A stretch of 64,000 nt of DNA from Actinospineispora eucalypti (GTDB taxonomy: Bacteria; Actinomycetota; Actinomycetes; Mycobacteriales; Pseudonocardiaceae), in contig JACHMT010000001.1 in the NCBI GenBank assembly GCA_014208095.1, forward strand, positions 496,001 through 560,000, read 5' to 3'. Every line of letters begins with the position of its first letter. Position 1 is the first letter of the stretch. A model generated the notes under the pieces. That model searched no databases. It saw only the letters and a list, made by a program, of their open reading frames with translations, and had not been told where the DNA came from. Shown here piece after piece: positions 25,585 through 34,788 of this stretch. The position numbers and the translations under genes are program-made.

Positions 25585-26511
25585 GTGCGGACCGGGCCTG
25601 ACCCCTCCTCGGTGCGCATCGCCGGGCCGTGGCAGCACCGCTCGGTATCGGCGAACGGCATCCTGCTGCACGTCGCCGAGTGTGGGGACGGCCCGCTGGT
25701 GGTGCTGGTGCACGGCTTCCCCGAGTTCTGGTGGAGCTGGCGGCACCAACTGGTCGGCCTGGCCGAAGCCGGGTTCCGCGCCGTCGCGGTGGACCTGCGC
25801 GGCTACGGCGACTCGGACAAGCCGCCGCGCGGTTACGACCTGTGGACCCTGGCCGGTGACCTCGGCGGGCTGATCCGCGCGCTGGGCGCCCGGGACGCCG
25901 CCGTGGTCGGGCACGGCTGGGGCGGGCTGATCGGCTGGTCGCTGGCCGCCCTGCACCCCCGGCTCGTCCGCTCGCTGGCCGTGTTGAGCGCTCCGCACCC
26001 GCTGGCCCTGCGCCGCGCCTGCTGGCTGGGCTCCGGTGGCCAGCGGCGCGCCGCGGCCCGGTACGCGCTGGGCTTCCAGGTACCCGTGTGGCCCGAGCGC
26101 ACGCTGCGCGCGGACGGCGGGGCGGCGGTGGAGCGGCTGCTGCGCGCCTGGTCCGGGCCGGCGTGGACCCAGACGCCGGAGTTCGCCGAGGTCGCCGCCC
26201 GCAACCGGGAGGCCATGTGTATCCCCACGGTGGCGCACTGCGCGCTGGAGTACTACCGGTGGGCGGTCCGCTCGCAGGCCCGCCCGGACGGCCGGCGGTT
26301 CGCCGCCCAGGTGGCCCGCCCGGCCGGCGTGCCGGTGCTGCAGGTGCACGGCTCCGCCGACCCGTACATCCTGGAACGCACCGCGCGCGACTCCGCCCGG
26401 TTCGCCGCCGGCCGCTACCTGTACCGCCCGCTGGACGGCGTGGGCCACTTCCCGCACCAGGAGGCCCCGCGCACCACCACCCGCCTGCTCGCCGACTTCC
26501 TCACCGGCTGA
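25585..26511 (+). CDS. ephE: Alpha/beta hydrolase, EphE-like, nucleophile replaced
   Basis: The 308-residue alpha/beta-hydrolase fold has the epoxide-hydrolase-type oxyanion motif HGFPE (43-47). The acid loop is HGSADPY, and a late His lies in GVGHFPHQE. The nucleophile elbow reads GHGWGG (109-114): position 111, Asp in active epoxide hydrolases, is Gly here. Classical epoxide hydrolysis is therefore doubtful, and the protein may be a pseudoenzyme or use a different mechanism. Gene order matches mycobacterial ephE (Rv3670), beside marP. It converges on marP with 16 bp between stop codons. Confidence 0.82.
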   Translation: MRTGPDPSSVRIAGPWQHRSVSANGILLHVAECGDGPLVVLVHGFPEFWWSWRHQLVGLAEAGFRAVAVDLRGYGDSDKPPRGYDLWTLAGDLGGLIRALGARDAAVVGHGWGGLIGWSLAALHPRLVRSLAVLSAPHPLALRRACWLGSGGQRRAAARYALGFQVPVWPERTLRADGGAAVERLLRAWSGPAWTQTPEFAEVAARNREAMCIPTVAHCALEYYRWAVRSQARPDGRRFAAQVARPAGVPVLQVHGSADPYILERTARDSARFAAGRYLYRPLDGVGHFPHQEAPRTTTRLLADFLTG

Positions 26512-26527
26512 GCCCGCTCTGGCGCCG

Positions 26528-27727
26528 TCAGGACGAGCAGGACTGGGTGGCGGTGGAGCTGGACAAACTGGGCGCGCGGTTGACGAACGGGGCGACCTGC
26601 TGCGCGGTGAGCACGTAACCGGTTTCCGCGTCGTCCAGGGCGGCGCCGAACACCACGCCGAACACCGAGCCGTCCGGGGCCAGCAACGGGCCGCCGGAGT
26701 TGCCCGAGCGGACCACCGCGCGCACCGTGTACACGTCCCGGACCACGGTCTTGGACGTGTAGATGTCGGGACCCTTGAGGTCGATCTGGTCGCGCACCCG
26801 GGCCGGGGTGGCCTTGAACGGGCCGTCCAGCGGGTAGCCGAGCACGATCGCGTCGTCGCCGACGGCGGCCGTGCGCGGGGCGAACGGCAGCGGGTCGATG
26901 TCCAGGCCGGGCACGGCGAGCACCGCGATGTCCACCTCGGGGTTGAACAGCACCACCTTGGCCGAGCGCGAGCGGCCGGGCCGGCCGGCGGGCTCCACGT
27001 TCACCTCGGAGGTGCCGGCGACCACGTGGGCGTTGGTGATCACGCGCTCCTTGGCGATCACGAAACCGGTGCCCTCGAGCGCGCGCGAGCACTGCAGCGC
27101 CTTGCCCCGGATCTTCAACACGCTGTCCGCCGCGCGCTTCACCGCCGGGCTGCTGGCCAGCGCCGCGTTGGGCGGGCCGACCTCGGTGATCGGGGTCTGG
27201 GCGAACGGGCTGAGCACGTCCGGGAAGCCGGACGAGTCGAGCAGCGCGCGCAGCTCGGACGGCAGCTGCCGGGCGCCCGGGGCCACGCCGCCGACGATCT
27301 CGTCAACCGCCGCGAGCACCTTCGAGCCGCGCACCCCGGACGCCAGCGCCGGGAAGCTGGCCGAGGCCAGCGGCAGCGCCACCAGCCACGCCGCCAGTAC
27401 CACGGTGATCGCCTGCAGCACGGAGCCGAGGGCGGAGTCGACGCGCAGGGTGTGCTCCCCGGAGATCCGGTCCCGGATCTGCCGGCCGAAGTACACCCCG
27501 GTGACCTCGCCCGCCGCGACCAGCACCACCACCACGCCGATGCTGACCATCACCCGCGCCGTGGGGTCGGCCACGTTCTGCGCGATCAGCGGCGCCAGCC
27601 GCACGCCGATCACCGCGCCGCCCAGCACACCGATGAACGACAGCAGTGCCACCGCCAGCCCGTGCCGCCACCCGGAGATTCCGGCCAGCACCGCGATCAG
27701 CAGCACCAACACGTCGATCCAGCTCAT
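26528..27727 (-). CDS. marP: MarP-like periplasmic serine protease with CvpA-type membrane domain
   Basis: Four hydrophobic helices in the first about 125 residues form the CvpA-like anchor, followed by an extracytoplasmic chymotrypsin-like domain. The catalytic triad is H234 (TNAHVV), D266 (VDIAVL) and S344 (SGNSGGP). Cysteines C213 and C397 sit where mycobacterial MarP forms a disulfide. In M. tuberculosis MarP is needed for acid resistance (family knowledge). The 399-residue length matches. The ATG at 27727 overlaps the upstream Nudix stop by ATGA, and the operon order nth-tlpA-nudix-marP is conserved. Confidence 0.95.
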   Translation of the reverse strand: MSWIDVLVLLIAVLAGISGWRHGLAVALLSFIGVLGGAVIGVRLAPLIAQNVADPTARVMVSIGVVVVLVAAGEVTGVYFGRQIRDRISGEHTLRVDSALGSVLQAITVVLAAWLVALPLASASFPALASGVRGSKVLAAVDEIVGGVAPGARQLPSELRALLDSSGFPDVLSPFAQTPITEVGPPNAALASSPAVKRAADSVLKIRGKALQCSRALEGTGFVIAKERVITNAHVVAGTSEVNVEPAGRPGRSRSAKVVLFNPEVDIAVLAVPGLDIDPLPFAPRTAAVGDDAIVLGYPLDGPFKATPARVRDQIDLKGPDIYTSKTVVRDVYTVRAVVRSGNSGGPLLAPDGSVFGVVFGAALDDAETGYVLTAQQVAPFVNRAPSLSSSTATQSCSS

Positions 27728-28692
27728 CCGCCACCCCTACCGTGCCGCGCCAGCGAAGCCAGCGCCACCGCCCGCGACCGGGCGAACGCCCGGGACGGCG
27801 CACGCGCCGCCCGCCAGGCCTCGTCCAGGTCCAGTTCCCGGTCGCGCGGCCAGTCGCGCTCCCAACCGCCGAGGCGCAGCAGCGCGTCCACCAGACCACC
27901 GGTGAAGCCCCACACCACCATCCCCGCGACGTCGAAGGCCGGTCCGACCCAGCCCGACGGGTGTCGGGCCGAGAACCGGTTGTCCGGATCGGCCAGCTCG
28001 GCGATCGGGACCCGCAGCACGGCGGCGGTCTCCGCCGGATCGACCGGGCCGACCGCCACCGGTTCGCGCCAGTGTGCCAGCACCGGGGTCACCCGGAACT
28101 CGGACGGGGTGATGTACAGCTCGGGCAGCAGCGCCAGCGGGGCCACGCCGGCCGGGTCGAGGCCGGTCTCCTCGACCGATTCACGCAGCGCGGTAGCCAC
28201 CGGGCCGCGGTCGCCCGACTCCACGCCGCCGCCGGGAAACGACACCTGACCTGCATGGTTGCGCAGGCCGCCGGCCCGTTCCTGCAGGAGCACGTCCGGC
28301 CCGTGCCGGTCGGTGTGCCCGAAAAGCACCAGTACCGCCGCGCGCCGGCCGACCACGCCGGGCGGCGGAAGGTCGTTCCGGCTCAGCGCGGCCGCGTCCG
28401 AGGTGGAAGCCGCGCGCACCAGCGGAACCAACCACTCCGGCGCCGCGGCCGGATCGACGCCCCGGTTCGTCGGAGCGGAACCGTTGGTCGCGCCGTCCGT
28501 CTCGGCGCCGCCGGCCGGGCGGGCGCCACCGTTCGTCCTCGGATCTGCCTGGTCGCAGGCGGCTGTGTCTCCGTCGGGCGCCGAACTGGGCGCCCGACCC
28601 AGCCCGGCTCCACAGGCTCCGCCGGTGTCACCGCCGGGCGCCGAACTGGGCGCCCGGCCCAGCCCGGCTCCGCATGCTCCGCCGGGGCTCAC
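27724..28692 (-). CDS. Nudix hydrolase, CoA pyrophosphatase type
   Basis: The catalytic domain carries LLQERAGGLRNHAGQVSFPG followed by GGGVESGD and ALRESVEETGL, the UPF0035/Nudix pattern of CoA diphosphatases. The positional counterpart is Rv3672c. The N-terminus is unusual: directly after the start, residues 3-42 are two tandem 20-residue copies of ACGAGLGRAPSSAPxGDTGG, encoded by the 60-bp palindromic repeats at 28565-28684. A linker of about 45 residues precedes the Nudix fold. The GTG at 28692 overlaps the tlpA-like stop by GTGA, so the repeats lie inside a coupled operon without breaking it. The 3' end overlaps marP by ATGA. Confidence 0.88.
   Translation of the reverse strand: MSPGGACGAGLGRAPSSAPGGDTGGACGAGLGRAPSSAPDGDTAACDQADPRTNGGARPAGGAETDGATNGSAPTNRGVDPAAAPEWLVPLVRAASTSDAAALSRNDLPPPGVVGRRAAVLVLFGHTDRHGPDVLLQERAGGLRNHAGQVSFPGGGVESGDRGPVATALRESVEETGLDPAGVAPLALLPELYITPSEFRVTPVLAHWREPVAVGPVDPAETAAVLRVPIAELADPDNRFSARHPSGWVGPAFDVAGMVVWGFTGGLVDALLRLGGWERDWPRDRELDLDEAWRAARAPSRAFARSRAVALASLARHGRGGG
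28565..28684. repeat. Hairpin element (family C), two tandem 60-bp copies
   Basis: Copies at 28565-28624 and 28625-28684 differ at only a few bases. Each has a 10-bp stem around GAACTG. Copy 1 has arms GTCGGGCGCC/GGCGCCCGAC (28573-28582, 28589-28598). Copy 2 has GCCGGGCGCC/GGCGCCCGGC, a compensated base-pair change. The 60-bp period keeps the Nudix reading frame. Confidence 0.9.
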
Positions 28693-29396
28693 CGACCCGC
28701 CGTGCGGGCTCGGTCCACGGCGGCGGCCACCTCGTCGGCCGTGCGGAACGGCGTCGGCGGCTCCAACCGGGTGACCCGGCCGTCGGCGTGCAAGAGATAG
28801 CTGGACGGCAGCGCGGGCGGCATGCGCAGCGCGGCGGCCAGCGCGCCGTCCGGGTCGGCCACCACCGGCAGCCGCACGCCGAGGTCGGCGAGCAGCGCCA
28901 GCGCCGCCTCCGGCCGGTCCCGGCGCGCGTCCACGCCCAGCACCACCACCGCGCCCGGCCGGCCGGCGTACTCGGACAGCGCGGGCAGCTCCTCCCGGCA
29001 GGGCGCGCACCAGGATGCCCAGACGTTGAGCACCGCGTCCCGACCGGCCAGGCCGGCGGCCGGTTCCACCTCGCCGGGTGCGCCCAGGCAGGGCACCCGC
29101 ACCCCGGCCAGCGGCCCGGCCGGGCGGGCGCCGGGCACCGGGGTGTCGGCGGCCGGTGCGCCCCCGCCGGCGTCGGCGGACGGGCAGGCCGGCAGGCCGG
29201 CGGCCCGCCGGGCGGCGCTCAGCTCGGCGCTGTCCCAGGCCACCGGGGGCGGCGGGGGCGGTTCGCTACCGGGTCCGCCGCCGGGGCCGGCGGTGTCCGA
29301 CGACGGCCACAGCGCGATCACCGCGGCCGCGCCGAGCGCCACGACGATCCCGCCGGTGAGCCATTCGCCCCTGGTCAGACCGGTGCGTTGGGTCAT
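28689..29396 (-). CDS. TlpA/ResA-like thiol-disulfide protein
   Basis: A membrane-anchored thioredoxin-fold protein of 235 residues. One hydrophobic helix (about 13-30) is followed by a Pro/Gly-rich linker, then the redoxin domain with [12 protein letters not shown] (a CxxC active site with Pro between the cysteines) and a cis-Pro region LPSSYLL. An extra cysteine pair, at PACPS and RVPCLG, lies before the domain. It likely reduces or shuffles disulfides outside the membrane, perhaps in cytochrome c maturation, as TlpA/ResA proteins do. ATGA overlap with nth and GTGA with the Nudix gene show coupling. The counterpart is Rv3673c. Confidence 0.88.
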   Translation of the reverse strand: MTQRTGLTRGEWLTGGIVVALGAAAVIALWPSSDTAGPGGGPGSEPPPPPPVAWDSAELSAARRAAGLPACPSADAGGGAPAADTPVPGARPAGPLAGVRVPCLGAPGEVEPAAGLAGRDAVLNVWASWCAPCREELPALSEYAGRPGAVVVLGVDARRDRPEAALALLADLGVRLPVVADPDGALAAALRMPPALPSSYLLHADGRVTRLEPPTPFRTADEVAAAVDRARTAGR

Positions 29397-30184
29397 GGCG
29401 CGACCAGGCCGGCCATGGCGAGCAGGTGTGCCGTCTCCGGCCCCTTGACCAGCTTGGCCGCCCGCTCCGGCTCGGTGGGGCCGGCGCCGTAGGACGGGCA
29501 CTCGGCGGCCAGCGGACAGACCCCGCAGGCCGGGTTGCGCGCGTGGCAGATGCGGCGGCCGTGGAAGATCACGTAGTGGGAGACCATGGTCCATTGCGGC
29601 CGGGGCACCAGCGCGCCGACCGCGTGCTCCACCTTCACCGGGTCCTCCTCCGCGGTCCACGCCCAGCGCCGGACCAGCCGGCCGAAGTGGGTGTCCACGG
29701 TGATGCCCGGCACGTCGAACGCGTTGCCCAGGATGACGTTGGCCGTCTTGCGGCCGATCCCGGGCAGGGTGACCAGATCGTCCAGCTTGCCCGGCAGCAC
29801 GCCGCCGAACTTCTCCTCGACCGCCGCGCCCAGGCCCATCAGGGAGTTCGTCTTGTTCCGGTAGAAGCCGGTCGGCCGGATCATCTCTTCCAGCTCGGTG
29901 CGGTCCGCGCCGGCGTAGTCGGCCGCCGTGCGGTAGCGGGCGAACAGCGCCGGGGTGACCTCGTTGACCCGCTTGTCGGTGCACTGCGCGGACAGGATGG
30001 TGGCCACCGCGAGCTCCAGCGGGGTGGTGAAGTCCAGCTCGCAGTGCGCGTCCGGGTAGGCCTGCTCCAGGATGCGGATCATCCGGCGGACGCGGCGGGT
30101 GCGACCCAGCTCACTCTCCCCGGCGGCGATGCGCGCGGCGAGCTTCTTGTTCGGTTGAGGAGCCGATCGAGCGACGTTCGTCAC
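29393..30184 (-). CDS. nth: Endonuclease III
   Basis: This base-excision glycosylase/AP lyase removes oxidised pyrimidines. The helix-hairpin-helix is [13 protein letters not shown], containing the catalytic Lys. The catalytic Asp lies in TVDTHFGRL. The [4Fe-4S] loop has four cysteines in C-x6-C-x2-C-x5-C ([17 protein letters not shown]). The length of 263 residues is normal. The GTG at 30184 (VTNVARSAP) was chosen inside a longer open frame because the upstream part is not protein-like and overlaps the divergent membrane-protein gene. It heads the nth-tlpA-nudix-marP operon. Confidence 0.95.
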   Translation of the reverse strand: MTNVARSAPQPNKKLAARIAAGESELGRTRRVRRMIRILEQAYPDAHCELDFTTPLELAVATILSAQCTDKRVNEVTPALFARYRTAADYAGADRTELEEMIRPTGFYRNKTNSLMGLGAAVEEKFGGVLPGKLDDLVTLPGIGRKTANVILGNAFDVPGITVDTHFGRLVRRWAWTAEEDPVKVEHAVGALVPRPQWTMVSHYVIFHGRRICHARNPACGVCPLAAECPSYGAGPTEPERAAKLVKGPETAHLLAMAGLVAP

Positions 30185-30338
30185 CTGGTCAAGGGTACGG
30201 CCGGACCCTGACAACCCGATCAGCGGGCGCGGGATGTGTACCCAGGGTGAGCGCACTGCACCGTCCAGGCGAACCCTGGCGACACGGCCACCCCCGCCGC
30301 GACTACGCACCGCGTGGTGCGAGAGACTCGGACCCACG

Positions 30339-30614
30339 ATGACTGCCTGGCTTGCAATCCTGGTGCCGCTGCTGGTGATGTTCTTCGCCCTCGGCATGGA
30401 GCGCGTCGAAGCAAAGATGCGCGAGTCCGCCGTCCGCCAGGACGAGTTGGACGACTTCCTGGAGCGCGCTCGCCCGGACGAGGTGAAGGCGCTCTTCCGG
30501 TCCGGTACCAGCCGAGCACTCGAGCTGTTCCGGCTGCGCAACCGGGACGGCCGCCGTCCCCGACCCCATCCGCAACCGCGCGAGGCCGACCGTCGGCAAC
30601 GTGTAGCTTCGTAA
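30339..30614 (+). CDS. Small single-pass membrane protein (Rv3675-like)
   Basis: The 91-residue product begins with a hydrophobic helix (about 3-18, [18 protein letters not shown]). A charged cytoplasmic domain follows with [10 protein letters not shown] and [19 protein letters not shown], and a basic tail. A small membrane protein lies at the same place between nth and crp in mycobacteria (Rv3675). The function is unknown. The ATG at 30339 was chosen over an upstream frame start because the hydrophobic helix follows directly. It is divergent from nth and lies 182 bp before crp. Confidence 0.75.
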   Translation: MTAWLAILVPLLVMFFALGMERVEAKMRESAVRQDELDDFLERARPDEVKALFRSGTSRALELFRLRNRDGRRPRPHPQPREADRRQRVAS

Positions 30615-30710
30615 GATTCACTGGGGCGAAACGCCCTGGATATACCCCGTATGGGCCGTATTTGGGGTACTTGGGCGGGTCACGGTGGTCGCGGCGCTGG
30701 CGGCAAACAC

Positions 30711-30716
30711 TAGACT
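30711..30716 (+). promoter_or_regulatory. -10-like element upstream of crp
   Basis: TAGACT lies about 80 bp before the crp start. Its sequence suits a SigA-type -10 box, but the -35 region is weak. The Shine-Dalgarno GAGGAGGGG precedes the crp ATG. I do not see a clear TGTGA-N6-TCACA Crp site here. Confidence 0.4.
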
Positions 30717-30796
30717 GCCGTCCGATTGATCTGTTCCGGTCCGCGCGGACTCCCTACGCAGAGGGGCGTTCCCCGGCCGCGAGTTGAGGAGGGGCT

Positions 30797-31471
30797 ATGG
30801 ACGAGGTCCTGCTCCGCGCGGGCATTTTCCAGGGTGTCGAGCCGAGCGCGGTCGAGGCGCTGACCGGTGAGCTCGAGCCGGTCGACTTCCCGCGCGGGCA
30901 CGTGATCTTCGCCGAAGGAGAGCAGGGCGACCGGCTCTACATCATCGCCAGCGGCAAGGTCAAGATCGGCCGCAAGTCGCCGGACGGGCGGGAGAACCTG
31001 CTCGCGGTGTTCGGCCCCTCCGACATGTTCGGCGAGCTGTCCATCTTCGACCCCGGCCCGCGTACCTCCTCCGCGACCACCATCACCGAGGTGCGCGCCT
31101 TCACCATGGACCGCGCCGCGCTGCGCGAGTGGATCGCCAAGCGCCCGGACATCGCCGAGCAGCTCCTGCGGGTCATCGCCCGCCGGTTGCGCCGCACCAA
31201 CAACTCGCTCGCCGACCTCATCTTCACCGACGTGCCCGGCCGGGTGGCCAAGGCGCTGCTCCAGCTGGCCCGGCAGTTCGGTTCGCAGGAGTCCGGCCTG
31301 CTGCGGGTGACCCACGACCTGACCCAGGAAGAGATCGCCCAGCTGGTCGGTGCCTCCCGGGAAACGGTGAACAAGGCGCTCGCCGACTTCGCCCAGCGCG
31401 GCTGGCTCCGCCTGGAAGGCAAGAGCGTCCTCATCCTCGAACCCGAACGCCTGGCCCGCCGCGCCCGCTAA
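30797..31471 (+). CDS. crp: cAMP receptor protein (Crp)
   Basis: This Crp/Fnr-family regulator of 224 residues is close to mycobacterial Crp (Rv3676). The N-terminal beta-roll holds the cAMP pocket [16 protein letters not shown] (78-93), including E80, R89 and the T/S pair. T134-N135 on the C-helix (RRTNNSL) match positions that contact the second subunit's cAMP. The winged helix-turn-helix has [19 protein letters not shown] (177-195), with a Crp-type recognition helix. It acts as a global regulator of respiration and carbon use. It has a strong GAGGAGG ribosome-binding site. A family-A repeat array lies immediately downstream. Confidence 0.97.
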   Translation: MDEVLLRAGIFQGVEPSAVEALTGELEPVDFPRGHVIFAEGEQGDRLYIIASGKVKIGRKSPDGRENLLAVFGPSDMFGELSIFDPGPRTSSATTITEVRAFTMDRAALREWIAKRPDIAEQLLRVIARRLRRTNNSLADLIFTDVPGRVAKALLQLARQFGSQESGLLRVTHDLTQEEIAQLVGASRETVNKALADFAQRGWLRLEGKSVLILEPERLARRAR

Positions 31472-31486
31472 CCCCTCACATCTCCG

Positions 31487-31695
31487 CGAGTCGGGGATTC
31501 AGGTACAGCGAGTCGGGATTTTGAGTTCGGCGAGTCGGGGATCTGGGTACGGCGCGCCGCTTCCCGCACTCCGGCTCTTCATGGATCATGACCCGACACC
31601 GGGGCTGACCTGTCGTCGCGCCGACGAGGTGGAGTGGCCCAGATTCCGGCGCGTACCTCAGCTCCCGACTCGCCGTACCCAGATCCCCGACTCGC
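31487..31695. repeat. 22-bp iteron arrays, family A, locus 2 (inverted pair)
   Basis: Three 22-bp units in one direction (31487-31552, CGAGTCGGGGATTCAGGTAC type) face two units in the opposite direction (31652-31673, 31674-31695). About 99 bp of single-copy DNA lies between them. The whole region could fold into a large stem. It starts 16 bp after the crp stop codon and ends 57 bp before the MFS gene. Confidence 0.85.
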
Positions 31696-31752
31696 GGGAG
31701 GGCGAGGGGTAAGTCGTTCGCCTTGGGACTATGAAAATGTGAGGCTGGGGGG

Positions 31753-33030
31753 ATGGCCGCCTCCTTTGCCGACTACCGCGCCGCGCTGCGCTCTCCCGGT
31801 GCGATTGCGCCGCTGCTGACCTCGGCAATCGGCCGGTTCCCCATCGCCATGCTCGGGCTGGCGTTGCTGTTCTACGTGCAGCACGGGTACCAGTCGTTCG
31901 CGGCGGCCGGGTTCGTCGCGGCGGCCGCGCTCACCGGGGAGGGGACCGCTTCGGTGCTGCAGGGGCGGATCATCGACCGGCTCGGCCCCAGCCGGCCGCT
32001 GCTCGTCGCCACGATGATCTTCGGGTGCGCCGGGGCGGGCCTGGTGCTCGCCGTGGAGAACCGGCTGCCGGTGCCGGTACTGGTCGCGGCCGCGCTGGCG
32101 CTGGGGTTGAGCGCGCCGGCGCTGCCGGGGGCGTCCCGCGCGCTGTGGACGCAGCTGATCCCGGCCAGCGAGCGGCGCGACCAGGCGCTGGAGGCGGCTT
32201 ACACGTACGAGGCGGTCAGCCTGGAGGTGTTCTTCATCATCGGCCCGGCGGCGGCCGCGTGGATGTTCGCGGTGGTGCCGTGGGCGGGGGCCGGCCTGGT
32301 CACGGCGGTCGCCGGCATCCTGGTCGGCGCGTTCTGCTTCGCGCTGACCCCGACCGTCCGCGCCCGCCGTCCCTCCGGCGCCCCTCGGGGGTCCGGGTTG
32401 GGCGCGCTGGCCAGCCCGGGCATGCGGGTCATCGCGATCGCCTCGCTGGGCTTCGGTTGCGTGGTCGGCGTGGTGGAGGTCGGGGTGCCGGCGGTGACCA
32501 CGCACGCGGGTCAGCCGGCGCTGGCCGGGTGGCTACTGTCCGGCTGGTCGATCGCGTCGGTGCTGGCCGGGTTGCTGTACGGGCTGCGGCCGTGGCCACG
32601 CGAGCTGAGGCATCGGCTGCCGGCGCTGCTGGCCGGGTTCGGGATATCGGTGATGCTGATGGCCGCCGCTCCGGGGCTGGACAACGCCGGCCCGCACGGC
32701 CTGATCGTGATGAGTGCGGCCATGCTGCTCGCCGGTTGCCTGATCACCCCGCAGGTGACCGGTCACTCGCTGGGCGTGGAGCTCGTCGCGCCGCCCGGCA
32801 CCGCCACCGAGGCGTTCGGCTGGGTGATCACGGCGGCGGTGCTCGGGCTGGCCGTCGGGCAGGCGCTGGGCGGCGCGCTGGTCGAGGCGGCCGGGGCCAA
32901 CGTCGCCTTCCTGGCCGGTGGTGGCGCCGGGGTGGCGTTGGCCGTGCTGCTCTGGTTGCTGCGCCGGCACCTCGCGCCGGCCCCCATGCCGCCGGTTCGG
33001 CCCGCGGAAGTGACCGAATCAGCCTGCTGA
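31753..33030 (+). CDS. MFS transporter
   Basis: A 425-residue major facilitator permease with about twelve hydrophobic segments split by a cytoplasmic loop near 195-210 (RARRPSGAPRGSG). Between TM2 and TM3, GRIIDRLGPSRP matches MFS motif A. The substrate is unknown; the family resembles uncharacterised actinobacterial exporters. The last residues, PAEVTESAC, and the TGA stop are encoded by the first unit of the 22-bp family-B repeat, so the repeat has replaced or extended the original C-terminus. It converges on the MBL-Nudix gene. Confidence 0.88.
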   Translation: MAASFADYRAALRSPGAIAPLLTSAIGRFPIAMLGLALLFYVQHGYQSFAAAGFVAAAALTGEGTASVLQGRIIDRLGPSRPLLVATMIFGCAGAGLVLAVENRLPVPVLVAAALALGLSAPALPGASRALWTQLIPASERRDQALEAAYTYEAVSLEVFFIIGPAAAAWMFAVVPWAGAGLVTAVAGILVGAFCFALTPTVRARRPSGAPRGSGLGALASPGMRVIAIASLGFGCVVGVVEVGVPAVTTHAGQPALAGWLLSGWSIASVLAGLLYGLRPWPRELRHRLPALLAGFGISVMLMAAAPGLDNAGPHGLIVMSAAMLLAGCLITPQVTGHSLGVELVAPPGTATEAFGWVITAAVLGLAVGQALGGALVEAAGANVAFLAGGGAGVALAVLLWLLRRHLAPAPMPPVRPAEVTESAC

Positions 33031-33090
33031 AGTGACTGAATCACCCTGCTGAAGTGACTGAATCAGCCTGCTGAAGGCACTGAATCAGGT
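33007..33090. repeat. 22-bp iteron array, family B, locus 1
   Basis: About 3.8 units of GAAGTGACTGAATCAGCCTGCT lie at 33007-33028, 33029-33050, 33051-33072 and 33073-33090. Each contains CTGAATCA(G/C), in most units the odd palindrome CTGAATCAG. The array includes the stop codons of both convergent neighbours, the MFS gene (33028-33030) and the MBL-Nudix gene (33085-33087). Confidence 0.92.
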
Positions 33091-34695
33091 GGGGGTGCGC
33101 AGGTAGGTGAGTTGGGCTTCGACCGACCACTCGGCGGCGGGCCAGAGGATCTGGTCCACGTCGGCGTAGACCAGTTCGACTATCTGGCGGGCCGTCGCGT
33201 CGGGACCCAGGTCGCGTAGGGCGGCGCGGATCTGGTCCAGGCGTTCCTCGCGGTGCGCCAGGTACTCGCGGGCGATCACGCCGGCGTCGGCCAGCTCCGG
33301 GCCGTGGCCGGGGAGGACGGCCACCCCGGGGGGTAGTTCGGCCAGCCGGCGCAACGAGTCGAGGTACTCACCCAGCTTGCCGTCCGGGTGGTCGATCACC
33401 GTGGTGCCCCGGCCGAGGACGGTGTCGCCGGTGAGCACGGCGTCGTCGAGCAGGAAGCACAGCGAGTCGGAGGTGTGCCCGGGGGTGGCCAGCACCCGCA
33501 GCTCCACGCCCGCCGCGGCAACCACCGCCCCCTCGCCGAGGCCCTCGTCGCCGAGCACCAGGGACGGGTCCAGCGCGCGCACCGGGGCGCCGGTCAGCTC
33601 GGCCAGCCGGCGGGCGCCCTGGGCGTGGTCGTCGTGCCGGTGGGTGAGCAGGATCTGCGCCACCGGCCCCTGCTCGGCGATCAGCCGCAGGTGCCCCTCC
33701 TCCTCGTAGCCCGGGTCGATCACGATGAACCGCTCGGAGTCCGGCCCGCGCAGCAGCCAGGTGTTGGTGCCCTCCAGGGTCATCGGGCCGGGGTTGTCGG
33801 CGAGCAGCACGGAGGCGGTCGGGGTCACCTGGCGGGGCTTCTCGTACAGCGGGTGTTCCGGCCGTCCGGGCAGCAGTCCGCGCTTGGCCTGCTTGGGCTT
33901 CCGGGGCGGCAGCGGCACGGCGATGATGCCCTCGTTCTCGGGCAGCTCGACCAGCATCCGGTTGCCGTCCCGGCGGGCGCGCGGGATGAACGGGGTGATC
34001 GGCCGCGCCTCGCTGGCCCGCAGCGCGGCGGCCACGTCGGGGAAGTCGGCCAGCTGGCGCAGGCTCACCGAGGTCGGCGGCATGAGCAGGATCCGCCCGG
34101 CCTGTCCGTCCTCGGCCGCGTCGCCCGGGCGGCGCCAGCCGGCGGAGCGCACCTCGCTGGTCCGGTCGTCGGCCTGTTGCCCGTCCGGCAGCTCGGCCAG
34201 GAAGAACACCGTGTCGTAGCGGCGCGGCTCCACCTCCGGGGTGATCCAGTTGGACCACGCGTGCAGCAGGTCGGTGCGCAGTGACCAGCCCCGCCGGGAC
34301 AGCACCTCGGCCAGCGAGGCGCGCTGGTCCACCAGCTCGGACCGCGCCCGGGCCAGCTCGTTGGCACTCGGCGTCAGCGGGCCGTCGGGACCGCCCGCGA
34401 GCAGCACGCCGCACTCCTCGAACGTCTCCCGCACCGCCGCGCAGACCAGCGCCCGGGACAGCTCCTCCGGCTGGCCCAGCCGTTCCGCCCACTCGGCCGG
34501 CGACGGCCCGACCCAGTCGACCCCGTTCGCCCGGTCGCGCTCGTCCACCCCGCCGCCGGGGAACACGTGCATGTTCGACGCGAAGGCCATCGCCCGCACC
34601 CGGTGCTGCAGGAACACCTCCAGCCCCGCCGGGGTGTCACGCAGCAGCAACACGGTCGCGGCAGGTCGGGGGGTCACCGGGGAGTCGACAGACAT
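33085..34695 (-). CDS. Nudix / metallo-beta-lactamase fold fusion hydrolase
   Basis: One open frame joins two enzymes. Residues about 1-260 are a Nudix hydrolase, with FPGGGVDERD and, after an insertion, AAVRETFEECGVLL. Residues about 285-536 are a metallo-beta-lactamase-fold hydrolase with the zinc motif THRHDDHAQG, then ATPGHTSDS and LTGDTVLG, and a terminal helical region as in LACTB2-like proteins. Mycobacteria have a separate MBL gene here (Rv3677c). The substrates are unknown; LACTB2-type domains can cleave RNA. The ATG at 34695 (MSVDSPV) was preferred over one eleven codons upstream, but neither has a strong ribosome-binding site. Confidence 0.88.
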   Translation of the reverse strand: MSVDSPVTPRPAATVLLLRDTPAGLEVFLQHRVRAMAFASNMHVFPGGGVDERDRANGVDWVGPSPAEWAERLGQPEELSRALVCAAVRETFEECGVLLAGGPDGPLTPSANELARARSELVDQRASLAEVLSRRGWSLRTDLLHAWSNWITPEVEPRRYDTVFFLAELPDGQQADDRTSEVRSAGWRRPGDAAEDGQAGRILLMPPTSVSLRQLADFPDVAAALRASEARPITPFIPRARRDGNRMLVELPENEGIIAVPLPPRKPKQAKRGLLPGRPEHPLYEKPRQVTPTASVLLADNPGPMTLEGTNTWLLRGPDSERFIVIDPGYEEEGHLRLIAEQGPVAQILLTHRHDDHAQGARRLAELTGAPVRALDPSLVLGDEGLGEGAVVAAAGVELRVLATPGHTSDSLCFLLDDAVLTGDTVLGRGTTVIDHPDGKLGEYLDSLRRLAELPPGVAVLPGHGPELADAGVIAREYLAHREERLDQIRAALRDLGPDATARQIVELVYADVDQILWPAAEWSVEAQLTYLRTPT

Positions 34696-34788
34696 ACTCG
34701 GACGATAACCCCGTTTCGCGGCGCCCACCGTTCGAGCAACCCCGGAGGTGTGCGCGCGTTGTCAGCCGGGCGGTACGCCGCGGAAGCC

